41,201 bases of DNA. Source: Chthoniobacter flavus (GTDB lineage Bacteria; Verrucomicrobiota; Verrucomicrobiia; Chthoniobacterales; Chthoniobacteraceae). The stretch spans positions 1 through 41,201 of the forward strand of contig CAMAUX010000049.1 in NCBI GenBank assembly GCA_945861435.1. The letters run 5' to 3'. The notes under the pieces are model-generated. The model had not been told where the DNA came from. It saw nothing but the letters and a program-made list of their open reading frames with translations, and did no database searches. How positions within the stretch are numbered: the first letter of the stretch is position 1; the number at the start of each line of letters is the position of its first letter. Shown one piece after another: positions 7,683 to 16,107 of the stretch. The position numbers and the translations under genes were made by a program.

Positions 7683-8555
7683 ATGCGCAAACTCCTCCTC
7701 CTCTCACTCACCTGCGCGGCAGCCCTCTCCACCGCTCCCCTCCACGCGGGGGTCCTCTCCACCCTCGGCCGCGAAACGACGGAGACAGCACTCCGCACCG
7801 GCGCGCGCATCGTCGGCAAGGAAACCGCAGAACAACTCAGCGAGAACGCCCTGCGCATGGTGCTCCGTCACGGAGAAGAATGCAGGCCCCTGCTCAAACG
7901 GGCCGGACCGCTTGGTGAACGCGCCCTCGAACAGGCCGGCGAACAAGCGCCGGACGTCATCCGCCTCTATGCGCGCTGCGGAGAAGAGACCCTCCACATC
8001 CTCTCGAAACCCAACAAACTCGCACTCTTCCTCAAGCACGGCGACTCAGCCGCCAGCGCACTCCTGCGCCACCCCGGCATCGCCGAAGACGTCATCACCA
8101 AATTCGGACCGCGCTCCGCGGAAGCTCTCATGCGCCTCAGCCAACGCGAGGCGCAGCGACTCGGCATCATGACGGCCGAAGGCTCTCTTGAGCGCATGGG
8201 CCGCACCGAGGAAGTCTTCGCGCTGATCACCCGCCTCGGCGATCGCGCCATGGAATTCATCTGGCGCAACAAAGGAGCCCTCGCCGTGGGCTCCACGCTC
8301 GCCCTCTTTCTCAGCAAACCGGAAGTCTTCATCGACGGCGTGCAGAAGCTCGTCGTCGAGCCCATGATCAAACCCATCGCAACGCAAGCCGCCGCCGCCA
8401 CCCCATGGGGTTGGTTGATCTCCGGCGGGCTCTTCCTCCTCTTCCTGCCCACCATCGTGCGCCGCGTGTCCGACGCCCGCAGCAGCGCAGTGCCGCAAAC
8501 CCCGGCCCCCCACGACACCCCCTCCGCTCCCATTCCCGAGACCGCCACCGTCTGA
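7683..8555 (+). CDS. Uncharacterised exported protein with glycine-punctuated helical repeats and two membrane segments, cassette gene B
   Basis: The function is not recognised. The product is 290 residues and starts with a signal peptide (MRKLLLLSLTCAAALSTAPL, cleavage near HAG). Residues about 40-165 form a chain of short amphipathic helices, each ending in Gly or a Gly pair: RHGEECRPLLKRAG, PLGERALEQAG, EQAPDVIRLYARCG, LALFLKHG, DSAASALLRHPG and IAEDVITKFG. This looks like a solenoid or scaffold. Two hydrophobic segments follow (about 196-211 and 240-260), then a short basic stretch and a Pro/Thr-rich tail. From memory, proteins of this type recur in Planctomycetes and Verrucomicrobia next to genes like the upstream one; I cannot confirm this here. 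The likely location is the inner membrane with the repeat domain in the periplasm. The ATG at 7683 is chosen because it starts the signal peptide. Confidence 0.65.
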   Translation: MRKLLLLSLTCAAALSTAPLHAGVLSTLGRETTETALRTGARIVGKETAEQLSENALRMVLRHGEECRPLLKRAGPLGERALEQAGEQAPDVIRLYARCGEETLHILSKPNKLALFLKHGDSAASALLRHPGIAEDVITKFGPRSAEALMRLSQREAQRLGIMTAEGSLERMGRTEEVFALITRLGDRAMEFIWRNKGALAVGSTLALFLSKPEVFIDGVQKLVVEPMIKPIATQAAAATPWGWLISGGLFLLFLPTIVRRVSDARSSAVPQTPAPHDTPSAPIPETATV

Positions 8556-8601
8556 CCCACACGCCACTCCGCGCCTGCCATTCCCAACCAGAACTGTGAC
8601 C

Positions 8602-8880
8602 ATGAAAAGACTCCTCAGCACCCTCCTCGCATGGGGCCTTGCGCACGCCTCAACCCATGCGAGCCCCATCTTCGGCAGCTGCCGCGGCGGCTCCTGCTCC
8701 ACCCGCAGTTCCTCCTCCGGCCTCCGATCCGCTTCAGGCCCCGGCATCAACCCGCTCACCGGCCGGCCTTCGGAATTTGCCCAAGTCAAAGAGCGCGCCT
8801 CGCTCGCCGCACGCATCCAGGCTGAAAAGGACGCCATCGGATTTTCCCACACGGAGAGGATGCTCCAGCGCCGCAGATAG
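8602..8880 (+). CDS. Small secreted Ser/Gly/Cys-rich protein, cassette gene C
   Basis: The product is 92 residues. A signal peptide (MKRLLSTLLAWGLAHASTHA) is followed by a short Ser-, Gly- and Cys-rich stretch (SPIFGSCRGGSCSTRSSSSG) with two cysteines, then a basic, helix-prone C terminus. The ATG at 8602 begins the signal peptide; a GTG at 8596 in the same frame would add only two residues. The gene sits 46 bases after the helical-repeat gene in the same direction, which argues that it is the last member of the cassette. I recognise no family. Its small size leaves some doubt that it is real, but the signal peptide, context and spacing favour it. Confidence 0.5.
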   Translation: MKRLLSTLLAWGLAHASTHASPIFGSCRGGSCSTRSSSSGLRSASGPGINPLTGRPSEFAQVKERASLAARIQAEKDAIGFSHTERMLQRRR

Positions 8881-9349
8881 TCCCCGCGCGGCGACGAAGG
8901 ATGCATTTCCGCCGCAGCCACGCGCCTTCTTCGAGCGCCTTCTTCGAGAGACTCTTCCTCCCTTTTTGACATTCCCGCCAAAGGACACAGCCCCTCGATG
9001 GCCCCTCCATCGCATTCCATTTACAAGTCCGCCACTGCGCCCGAAAAACGGCTCGCCGTCGGCGGCAGATCCCGCTCACTATAAGCGCTCTCGTATTTTC
9101 AAAGGGTCTGGCGCCGGTCGGCGTCTGGATTCCTGAGACGGCCAGAAAGTGCATGGCTGCTAATGTCTCTTTATAGCGACTTATCGGTCGCCATGTGTTG
9201 GTCGGCTCCGGGGCCAGTGCTCCGGAACCGCAGGTATATTCACAGCGCGTATGTGCGCAACCAAGGCCCGGCCCATGGATTCACCCCGTGAATCACGCAA
9301 GCCGGACCGAATACCGCAGTTCAACAACCACCCTTCACACCCACTTTTC
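8881..9349. other. Intergenic region, no supported gene
   Basis: These 469 bases lie between the secreted-protein cassette and the LRR-like gene. Overlapping frames on both strands are arginine/proline-rich and have no support. A 13-bp direct repeat occurs near the left end and is listed separately. A small inverted repeat (GCGAC at 9176-9180, GTCGC at 9187-9191) lies in a slightly AT-richer patch, and the area around 9140-9250 may hold the promoter of the next gene. I see no clear -35/-10 pair. Confidence 0.45.
8922..8947. repeat. Two tandem copies of a 13-bp unit
   Basis: GCGCCTTCTTCGA occurs at 8922-8934 and again, identically, at 8935-8947, just after the last cassette gene. A T-run follows at about 8964-8968, but no hairpin precedes it, so this is not a normal terminator. 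The unit length equals that of the four-copy repeat at 11894-11945, and both units start GCGCCT. Confidence 0.6.
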
Positions 9350-10633
9350 ATGTCCGACCCCATTCGCAACCCTTTCGAATTCCCCTTCCTCGATGAGAAA
9401 CATTTCGTCGAGCAAATGAAGGCCTACCACTTCCAGAAGTACCTGGAAAAGTGCCGCCAGATCCCATGCATCCCCTACGAGAAACGCACACCCTTGCACC
9501 GCTACGTCGAGAACTGCAGGTATCTCATGCGCAGCAAAACCATGCACCTGCATCCCGTTCGCGAGGTGATCAGCAGCCCCACCCTCGTAGCGCGCGCACG
9601 GAAGGAACTCGCGCTCCCTTGGGGCGAGTTAACCACCCGCTTTCTCGCCGTCGCCAGCCATCTCCCCGAACTCATTCACGAACTCGAGGACGCAGCTCTC
9701 AAGCAACTGCGGGGATGGCCGCAGTTTTATTTCCCCAACATTCGCGAGCTCTCCTGCCACACCGCAGAACTGGCGGGGCCAGGCCTCCTCTCCGTAAATC
9801 TGGAAAATATCCGCGACCTCCATCCCCACGCTCTGAGGCTCATCAGCGTCGATGCCCGTCTGCTCACGCTCGGACTCCCCACCCTCACCCACTCCCACGC
9901 ACACGCCATTGGCGTTCGTGTAAAGCATCTGATCACACACTCCCTTGCGCCAGGCACCGCGGGAATTCTCACCGACGTCAGCCCCCGCACCTATGAACTG
10001 GAAGAATTGCCCTCTCCGGCGGATTGCGTCGCCCTCGCCCACTGCGACTACGCGAGCAAATCCACGGTCATCATCGCCCCAAAATCCTCCGTGTACGATC
10101 CCACCCCCCCGAACCCTCTGGAGCTCTTCCGGGACTTCCAAGGAGCACTGCACTTCTACTCCGGCCAACTGACCCCGGACCAAACCGAAGTCTGCAGATC
10201 CCTTCGTGCCCACACCCTCTGCCTCGACAACCAATGCTGGCTCGACCCCAACGTCGCCGGCCACCTCGCAGAGTTTCAAGGCAGTGAACTCCACCTCGAC
10301 ACCCACATGTTCGAAGACTCTGCACTCGAAAACCTCCTCCACTTCCAAGGCACCCTCCATATCGGACTGTTTGATAAACTCAGCGACAGGGAGGCCCTCG
10401 CCCTCAGCTTCCACGAGCACCCCGTTCACCTCCCCGACGTGAACTCGCTCACCGACCGCCAGCTCAAAGCCCTGTGCGAGCGCCCCGCCCCCGTCTTCCT
10501 CCGGAGGGGATGCATCCAGTTCTCCCCCTCGCAGTTGGCATGGCTCGAGAACGCTGGCCAGACCGCCCTCCGCATCGAGCCGAACTACCACGACCCCTAC
10601 CGGGCACACTCGACCTCTCAGTCCGGCTCGTGA
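9350..10633 (+). CDS. Uncharacterised LRR-like repeat protein
   Basis: The product is 427 residues with no signal peptide or membrane segment, so it is probably cytoplasmic. The N-terminal half (1-260) is not recognised. From about 264 to 410 it has roughly six repeats of 22-24 residues, each a short beta-like stretch followed by a helix. Examples are QGSELHLDTHMFEDSALENL, QGTLHIGLFDKLSDREALAL and PVHLPDVNSLTDRQLKALC. The pattern (small-residue turn, LxL strand, LS/LT turn, helix) resembles degenerate leucine-rich repeats found in many planctomycete and verrucomicrobial proteins. Such domains usually bind other proteins. I chose the ATG at 9350 (MSDPIRNPFEF); the in-frame start at 9251 adds a low-complexity basic stretch. 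Only 48 bases separate it from fba, but fba has its own promoter candidate, so co-transcription is uncertain. Confidence 0.6.
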   Translation: MSDPIRNPFEFPFLDEKHFVEQMKAYHFQKYLEKCRQIPCIPYEKRTPLHRYVENCRYLMRSKTMHLHPVREVISSPTLVARARKELALPWGELTTRFLAVASHLPELIHELEDAALKQLRGWPQFYFPNIRELSCHTAELAGPGLLSVNLENIRDLHPHALRLISVDARLLTLGLPTLTHSHAHAIGVRVKHLITHSLAPGTAGILTDVSPRTYELEELPSPADCVALAHCDYASKSTVIIAPKSSVYDPTPPNPLELFRDFQGALHFYSGQLTPDQTEVCRSLRAHTLCLDNQCWLDPNVAGHLAEFQGSELHLDTHMFEDSALENLLHFQGTLHIGLFDKLSDREALALSFHEHPVHLPDVNSLTDRQLKALCERPAPVFLRRGCIQFSPSQLAWLENAGQTALRIEPNYHDPYRAHSTSQSGS

Positions 10634-10646
10634 GCTTTTGGAACGT

Positions 10647-10674
10647 TTGACTCACCCCCTCCTTCTGCTAAAGA
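10647..10674 (+). promoter_or_regulatory. Candidate promoter of fba, very close to the start codon
   Basis: TTGACT at 10647-10652 (5 of 6 consensus positions) and TAAAGA at 10669-10674 are 16 bases apart. The ATG is at 10682, so transcription starting 7-8 bases after the -10 box would give an almost leaderless message. The same bases (AAAGAG) could act as a weak Shine-Dalgarno if the transcript starts further upstream. Confidence 0.35.
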
Positions 10675-10681
10675 GCGGCCC

Positions 10682-11758
10682 ATGACTGCTACCAAGCGAT
10701 TCCGGGCCGGTGTCCTCTTTGGCGATGAAGTGACCGAACTCCTCAACTACGCCAAGTCCAGCGGGTTTGCCCTCCCCGCCGTCAACTGCATCGGCACCAC
10801 CTCCGTCAACGCCACGCTGGCCGCCGCGCGCGAGGTCAACTCGCCCACCATGATCCAGTTCTCCAACGGCGGCGCCCAGTTCTTCATCGGCAAGGGCGTC
10901 AGCAAGGACGCGCAGTTCGGTCCCATCCAAGGGGGCATCGCCGGCGCCCACTACGTCGACATCGCCGCCAAGGCCTACGGCGTCTCCGTCATCCTCAACA
11001 CCGATCACTGTGCCAAGAAGCTCCTCCCATGGGTCGACGGCATGCTCGCCGCCAGCGAGGAGCAGTTCGCCAAGACCGGCAAGCCCCTCTACAGCTCCCA
11101 CATGCTCGATCTCTCCGAGGAACCCCTCCACGAGAACCTCGAGATCTGCGCCAAATACTTCGAGCGCATGACCAAGATGGGCATGACCCTCGAAATCGAA
11201 CTCGGTGTCACCGGCGGCGAGGAAGACGGCGTCGACAACTCCGGCGTCGAAGAATCCAAGCTCTACACACAGCCCGAGGAAGTCGCCCTCGCCTACACCA
11301 CGCTGAGCGCCATCAGCCCCAACTTCACCATCGCTGCCGCCTTCGGCAACGTCCACGGCGTCTACAAACCCGGCAACGTGAAGCTCAAGCCCCCCATCCT
11401 CAAAAACTCCCAGGATCACATCGCCACAAAACTCGGCACCGGCCCCAACCCCGTGAACTTCGTCTTCCATGGCGGCTCCGGTTCCTCGCGCGAAGAGATC
11501 CGCGAGGCCATCAGCTACGGCGCCATCAAGATGAACATCGACACCGACATCCAGTGGGCCTTCTGGGACGGCATCCGCAATTACGAGGCCAAGAACCACG
11601 ACTATCTCCAGGGCCAGATCGGCAACCCCAAGGGCCCCGACGCACCCAACAAAAAGCAGTACGATCCGCGCGTCTGGCTGGGCGCAGCAGAGGACGCCGC
11701 CACCAAGCGCCTCCTCACCTCCTTCGAGGATCTCAACTGCGTGAACCGCAACGCCTGA
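10682..11758 (+). CDS. fba: Class II fructose-bisphosphate aldolase
   Basis: This is the cytoplasmic zinc enzyme that reversibly splits fructose 1,6-bisphosphate into dihydroxyacetone phosphate and glyceraldehyde 3-phosphate in glycolysis and gluconeogenesis. Its 358 residues match the usual size of the class IIA (FbaA-type) subgroup. Recognisable parts are FALPAVNCIGTTSVNATL near the N terminus, NTDHCAKK with Asp108 and His109 at the catalytic/zinc position, LEIELGVTGGEEDG with the helper glutamates, the phosphate-binding FVFHGGSGSS, and IKMNIDTDIQW near the C terminus. It is probably transcribed alone: a promoter candidate lies just before it and a strong terminator about 80 bases after it. 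Confidence 0.96.
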   Translation: MTATKRFRAGVLFGDEVTELLNYAKSSGFALPAVNCIGTTSVNATLAAAREVNSPTMIQFSNGGAQFFIGKGVSKDAQFGPIQGGIAGAHYVDIAAKAYGVSVILNTDHCAKKLLPWVDGMLAASEEQFAKTGKPLYSSHMLDLSEEPLHENLEICAKYFERMTKMGMTLEIELGVTGGEEDGVDNSGVEESKLYTQPEEVALAYTTLSAISPNFTIAAAFGNVHGVYKPGNVKLKPPILKNSQDHIATKLGTGPNPVNFVFHGGSGSSREEIREAISYGAIKMNIDTDIQWAFWDGIRNYEAKNHDYLQGQIGNPKGPDAPNKKQYDPRVWLGAAEDAATKRLLTSFEDLNCVNRNA

Positions 11759-11838
11759 TCCGCAGCGCCTGATCCGCCTCACGGCGCTCCACGGCACCCA
11801 TAATCCATGCTCCTCTGCAAAGAGGGGCACAGTCTCTG

Positions 11839-11882
11839 AAACCGGGCTCCATCGCCTTCGCGCGTGGAGCCCGGTTTGTTTT
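11839..11882 (+). terminator. Rho-independent terminator after fba
   Basis: AAACCGGGCTCC at 11839-11850 pairs perfectly with GGAGCCCGGTTT at 11866-11877 around a 15-base loop and is followed by TTTGTTTT. Orientation and position fit the end of the fba transcript. On the other strand the stem is not followed by a useful T-run, so it would not serve aroB well. Confidence 0.85.
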
Positions 11883-11893
11883 CGCAGCGCCAT

Positions 11894-11945
11894 GCGCCTC
11901 CATTGCGCGCCTCCATTGCGCGCCTCCATTGCGCGCCTCCATTGC
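11894..11945. repeat. Four perfect tandem copies of a 13-bp unit
   Basis: GCGCCTCCATTGC is repeated head to tail four times without a mismatch, starting 12 bases after the fba terminator and ending 119 bases before the aroB stop codon. The gap 11759-12064 (306 bases) holds this repeat and the terminator and no gene I can support. Such minisatellites can change copy number by slippage. No function is visible. Confidence 0.85.
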
Positions 11946-12064
11946 TTCGCGACTGAAGCGCCTCACTCCACGCGCACCGCACCGTCCCCCATGCAGCCAA
12001 CCCTGCCAACCCACTATGTCGTCTGCACCGTCCGCATCGTCCGCTCCAGCCTCCGTGGTCGCCG

Positions 12065-13201
12065 CTACACCAGCACCGAGCGCACCGCCGCGTGGACCGT
12101 GTCCCACGGCACGTCCTCCCGCTGCTGCCACTGACCAATCCCCGTCGGCAGCACGAACACGTTCCGCCCTTCGCGGAATTTCTTGTCCAGTTGCATGGTC
12201 CGCTCGATCCGCTCAAACAACCCCGGCGCATCCCGGTGACTGAGCGGCAGCCCTGCTCGCTCCAGCAAGCTCTGCAGGCGCGGCGCAAAATCCCGCGGCA
12301 CCATCCCCAGCGCAGCCGCGAGCCGTGTCGCCGCCATCATTCCCACCGCAATCGCCTCCCCGTGCGTGAGCGCGTAATCGGCCGAAAGCTCCAGCGCATG
12401 GCCCACCGTGTGCCCGAAGTTGAGCACGTTGCGGATCCCCTTCTTGTCGAATTCATCCTGCGCCACCACCGCCGCTTTCAAACGCACACACTGTGCCGCA
12501 ATGTCGATGAGCGCCGCGGGCTCACGCGCCAGCAACCGATCCAGATTGCGCGCCCCGTCGCCCTCCAGTTGTTCAAAAAGCGCGCGACTGCACACCGCCC
12601 CGTACTTGATCACCTCCGAGATCCCGCTGCGCAGCTCCCGATCGCTCAGCGTCCGCAGCAGCCCGAGGTCGCACACCACAAGCCGCGGCTGATTGAAGAT
12701 GCCCATGATGTTCTTCACCCCGCCGAAATTCACCGCCACCTTGCCTCCCACGCTCGAGTCGACCGCTGCCAGAAGCGTTGTTGGAATCTGCACAAAAGGC
12801 ACGCCGCGCCGGAACACACCGGCCGCGAATCCGCCCAGATCGCCCACCACACCACCGCCGAGCAGGAAGACGAGAGGCACCGCGCCCGCATCGGGAAACG
12901 CCTCGAGCATCGCCGAACAAACCTTGGTGAACTCCTCCCAATTCTTGGCCTCCTCAGTATTGGGAAGCTCGTGCCTCACCACACGCGTGAAGCCTGCACC
13001 GCGCAGCACCGCTTCCAACCGCTCAAAGTACAGCGCACCCACCTGCGCATTGGTGAGCACGAACGCATTCGTCTGCGTCATCCCCTGCTCGCGCAACAAC
13101 GGCCCAAGCCCCTCCAGCAGTCCATCCCCCAACAACACGGGATAGCTGCGGGGACCAAGTTCAACCTTCACGCGGACGGCACTAGAGGAGGTGGGGTTCA
13201 T
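12065..13201 (-). CDS. aroB: 3-dehydroquinate synthase
   Basis: This cytoplasmic NAD- and metal-dependent enzyme converts DAHP to 3-dehydroquinate, the second step of the shikimate pathway. The 378-residue protein shows the family signatures: FLLGGGVVGDLGGFAAG (about 112-128, NAD binding), QIPTTLLAAVDSSVGGK (about 138-154), SGISEVIKYG with metal-ligand Glu196, NFGHTVGHALE (metal-ligand His) and THGEAIAVGM (metal-ligand His). I chose the ATG at 13201, giving MNPTSSSAVRVKVELG with GGAGG/GAGGG sequence 10-20 bases upstream; the frame could extend to 13318 through non-conserved sequence. It is divergent from ppc with 122 bases between the starts, which must hold both promoters. The gene at 28057-29280 belongs to the same superfamily but to a different, non-shikimate branch. 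Confidence 0.95.
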   Translation of the reverse strand: MNPTSSSAVRVKVELGPRSYPVLLGDGLLEGLGPLLREQGMTQTNAFVLTNAQVGALYFERLEAVLRGAGFTRVVRHELPNTEEAKNWEEFTKVCSAMLEAFPDAGAVPLVFLLGGGVVGDLGGFAAGVFRRGVPFVQIPTTLLAAVDSSVGGKVAVNFGGVKNIMGIFNQPRLVVCDLGLLRTLSDRELRSGISEVIKYGAVCSRALFEQLEGDGARNLDRLLAREPAALIDIAAQCVRLKAAVVAQDEFDKKGIRNVLNFGHTVGHALELSADYALTHGEAIAVGMMAATRLAAALGMVPRDFAPRLQSLLERAGLPLSHRDAPGLFERIERTMQLDKKFREGRNVFVLPTGIGQWQQREDVPWDTVHAAVRSVLV

Positions 13202-13323
13202 GAAATGAGCCCTCCATCCTCCCGCACCCACGCGCTCGGGGCAACCCGCAATCCTCAAATCAGGACTCCACCCGATCGCAGACTTGCACGTCGCCCGCAA
13301 GCCCTCCACATAAGACACCCGGC

Positions 13324-16107
13324 ATGGAAACTCTATCCGCTGACTCCCAAACGCCGGATTATCTCGGCCTCGGATTCACCAAGATCGATGCGGACCTGGC
13401 CTTCCTCATGGAGTGCCTTGGCGACGTGCTCGACGCACTCGGCCGCAGCGACCTCGCCAGCCATCTCCCGTGGTCCGGTCAGCCAAGCGCCACGCCCGTT
13501 GACCAGCTCCCCGAGCACCTCGGCCTCGTCTACGCCATCGCTTTCCAACTCCTCAACATGGTCGAGGAAAACGCCGCCTCCACCATGCGCGCACTCCGCG
13601 AGGAACACGAGGGCCTCACCGAAGAACGCGGCCTCTGGGGCGACAAACTCGACCAGCTTCGCTCCGCCGGCTTCTCCGCAAAATCCATCCTCGAAGCCCT
13701 CTCGGCCGTCGAGGTCGAGCCCGTCCTCACCGCCCATCCCACCGAAGCCAAGCGCCTCGCCGTCCTCGACCAACACCGCGCCCTCTACGCGCTGCTCATC
13801 TCCCGCAACCACTCCCAACACACCCCCACCCAGACCGCGAACCTTCGCACCCGCATGCGTGCAGGACTCGAGCGCCTCTGGCGCACCGGCGAGATTCTTC
13901 TGGAAAAGCCCACCCTCACCGACGAGCGCCGCAACCTCCTCCACTACCTGCGCGAAATCTTCCCAGCCGTCCTCCCGGAAATCGACGAGCGCCTCCGCAT
14001 GGCATGGAACTCCTCCGGCCTCGACCCCCACCTCCTCGACTCCGCCTCCGCATGGCCGCAGATCCGCTTCGGCACATGGGTGGGCGGCGACCGCGATGGT
14101 CATCCCGGCGTCACCGCCGAGGTCACCGCAGAGACCTTGGAGCGCCTGCGCGCAAACGCACTCGTCGTCCTCCACCGCCAGCTCAACACCCTCGCCGAGC
14201 GCCTCAGCCTCTCCGAATGGGTGCAGACTCCCCCTCCCTCCCTTCTCGCCGCACAGGCAGGCCTCCTCGCCGCTCTCGGCCCCGCATCCAAGCCCCTCCT
14301 CGAAAAGGACCACAACGAACCATGGCGCCGCGTCGTCCGCCTCATGCTCGCACGCCTCCCTGTCGAAGTCGTCCCGGGCCAGCTCGCCCAGATCCTCCAA
14401 GGAGATCGGTTCTACAAGTTTCCGCACGAACTCGCCGCCGACCTCGCTGCTCTCACCCAATCCCTCCACGACGTCGGCGCCCGCCGCCTCGTCCACAGCG
14501 ACGTGGATCCGGTCTCCCGCACCCTCGAAGTGTTCGGCTTCCATCTCGCACGCCTCGACATCCGCCAGAACTCCGCCTTCCACTCCAAGGCCCTCATCCA
14601 ACTCATGGGCGCCGTCGGCATCGACGCCAGCCAGTGGGAGGAATGGAGCGAAACCGAACGCCTCCGCCTTCTCGAAAAGGAACTTCAGAACGCACGTCCC
14701 TTCCTCCACCCAAAAGCCTCCGCAGGTCCGGAAGCAGACGCCGTCCTCGCCTGTTACCGGGTCCTCGAGCACGAGATCGAGACCCACGGCGCCGCGGGCA
14801 TCGGCTCCCTCATCGTCAGCATGACGCGCCGCCTCAGCGACCTCCTCGTCGTCTACGTCCTCGCACGCGAAGCAGGCCTCGTGTGCCGCCGCGCCGAAGG
14901 CCTCGTCTGCCTGCTCCCTGTCGTCCCCCTCTTTGAAACCATCGACGACCTCGAGCGCGGTCCTGAGATCCTCCGTGGCTTCCTCCAAGCCCCGCTCACC
15001 AAAGCCAGCCTCGCCCACCACGCCAAGCGTGCAGGCCGCGCGGACCGCCTCGTCCAGCAGGTCATGGTCGGCTACAGCGACAGCAACAAGGACGCCGGCA
15101 TCCTCGCCAGCCAATGGGCCCTTCAAAAAGCCCAGCACCAACTCGCCGAGGCCGGCCGCGAAATGCACGTCGACATCCGCTTCTTCCACGGACGCGGCGG
15201 CACCGTGAGCCGCGGCGCGGGCCCCACCCACCGCTTCCTCGAGGCCCTGCCCACAGGCACGCTCAGCGGCCAGATCCGCCTCACCGAACAGGGCGAAACC
15301 ATCGCCCAAAAATTCGGCAACAACGTCACAGCCGCCTACAACCTCGAACTCCTGCTCGCGGGCGTCACCGCCACCACCCTGCAGCACAACGCTTCCGACG
15401 CACCCGAACCGCACCCGCTCTCCCCCCTTCTCGAAAAGCTCGCGCACTCCAGCCGCACCGCTTACCGCGCACTGCTCGAGACCGAAGGCTTCCTCTCCTT
15501 CTACAGACAGGCCACGCCCATCGACGCCCTTGAGCACAGCCGCATCGGCTCGCGCCCGTCGCGCCGCTCCGGCCAGCCCAGCCTCGCGGACCTGCGCGCC
15601 ATCCCCTGGGTGTTCAGCTGGAACCAGTCCCGCTTCTACCTCCCGGGCTGGTACGGCGCCGGCAGCGCCCTCGGCCAACTCAACGATCAGGAGTGCGAGC
15701 AACTCCAGGAAGCCGCCTCCACCTGGCCCTTCCTGCGCTACCTGCTCACCAACATCGAGTCCTCCATCGCAAGCACCGACCGCTCCCTCATGCGCGCTTA
15801 CACCGACCTCGTCGAGGATCCCGCCCTGCGCGAACGCTTCTGGAATATCATCCTCGCCGAGTGGGAACTCACCCAGCGCATGCTCGAAAAAATCCGCGGC
15901 CCCATCGGCCAGCGTCGCCCCCGCATGCTGCGCACCCTCGGCCTGCGCAGTCAGGCGCTCGACATCCTGCACCGTCAGGAAATCCATCTCCTGCGCCAGT
16001 GGCGCTCACTCCGGGCCACCGGCCAGGACGCCGAGGCCGACCAGCTCCTGCCGAGCCTCCAGCTCACCATCAACGCCATCGCCAGCGGCCTTCGCACCAC
16101 AGGCTAG
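13324..16107 (+). CDS. ppc: Phosphoenolpyruvate carboxylase
   Basis: This cytoplasmic anaplerotic enzyme makes oxaloacetate from phosphoenolpyruvate and bicarbonate to feed the TCA cycle. The product is 927 residues, slightly longer than the usual 880-900. Diagnostic motifs appear in order: VLTAHPTEAKR with catalytic His138, GGDRDGHPGV (about 255), VGYSDSNKDAG (about 582), FHGRGGTVSRG (about 622) and the PEPC C-terminal ending, here SGLRTTG. The protein therefore looks complete. A candidate TTGCAC/CATAAG pair at 13284-13314 sits so close to the ATG that the message would have a very short leader; this is weak evidence. A large open frame on the opposite strand (13333-15987) is a codon-bias shadow. 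The 199 bases after the stop contain no gene or clear terminator. Confidence 0.97.
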   Translation: METLSADSQTPDYLGLGFTKIDADLAFLMECLGDVLDALGRSDLASHLPWSGQPSATPVDQLPEHLGLVYAIAFQLLNMVEENAASTMRALREEHEGLTEERGLWGDKLDQLRSAGFSAKSILEALSAVEVEPVLTAHPTEAKRLAVLDQHRALYALLISRNHSQHTPTQTANLRTRMRAGLERLWRTGEILLEKPTLTDERRNLLHYLREIFPAVLPEIDERLRMAWNSSGLDPHLLDSASAWPQIRFGTWVGGDRDGHPGVTAEVTAETLERLRANALVVLHRQLNTLAERLSLSEWVQTPPPSLLAAQAGLLAALGPASKPLLEKDHNEPWRRVVRLMLARLPVEVVPGQLAQILQGDRFYKFPHELAADLAALTQSLHDVGARRLVHSDVDPVSRTLEVFGFHLARLDIRQNSAFHSKALIQLMGAVGIDASQWEEWSETERLRLLEKELQNARPFLHPKASAGPEADAVLACYRVLEHEIETHGAAGIGSLIVSMTRRLSDLLVVYVLAREAGLVCRRAEGLVCLLPVVPLFETIDDLERGPEILRGFLQAPLTKASLAHHAKRAGRADRLVQQVMVGYSDSNKDAGILASQWALQKAQHQLAEAGREMHVDIRFFHGRGGTVSRGAGPTHRFLEALPTGTLSGQIRLTEQGETIAQKFGNNVTAAYNLELLLAGVTATTLQHNASDAPEPHPLSPLLEKLAHSSRTAYRALLETEGFLSFYRQATPIDALEHSRIGSRPSRRSGQPSLADLRAIPWVFSWNQSRFYLPGWYGAGSALGQLNDQECEQLQEAASTWPFLRYLLTNIESSIASTDRSLMRAYTDLVEDPALRERFWNIILAEWELTQRMLEKIRGPIGQRRPRMLRTLGLRSQALDILHRQEIHLLRQWRSLRATGQDAEADQLLPSLQLTINAIASGLRTTG

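Noticed and set aside
13333-15987. 884-residue open frame on the minus strand opposite ppc
   Set aside because: It lies wholly inside a clear PEP carboxylase gene. The third-position C bias of the real gene removes stop codons from the opposite strand, and its protein is an Ala/Gly/Glu-rich sequence without a known domain.
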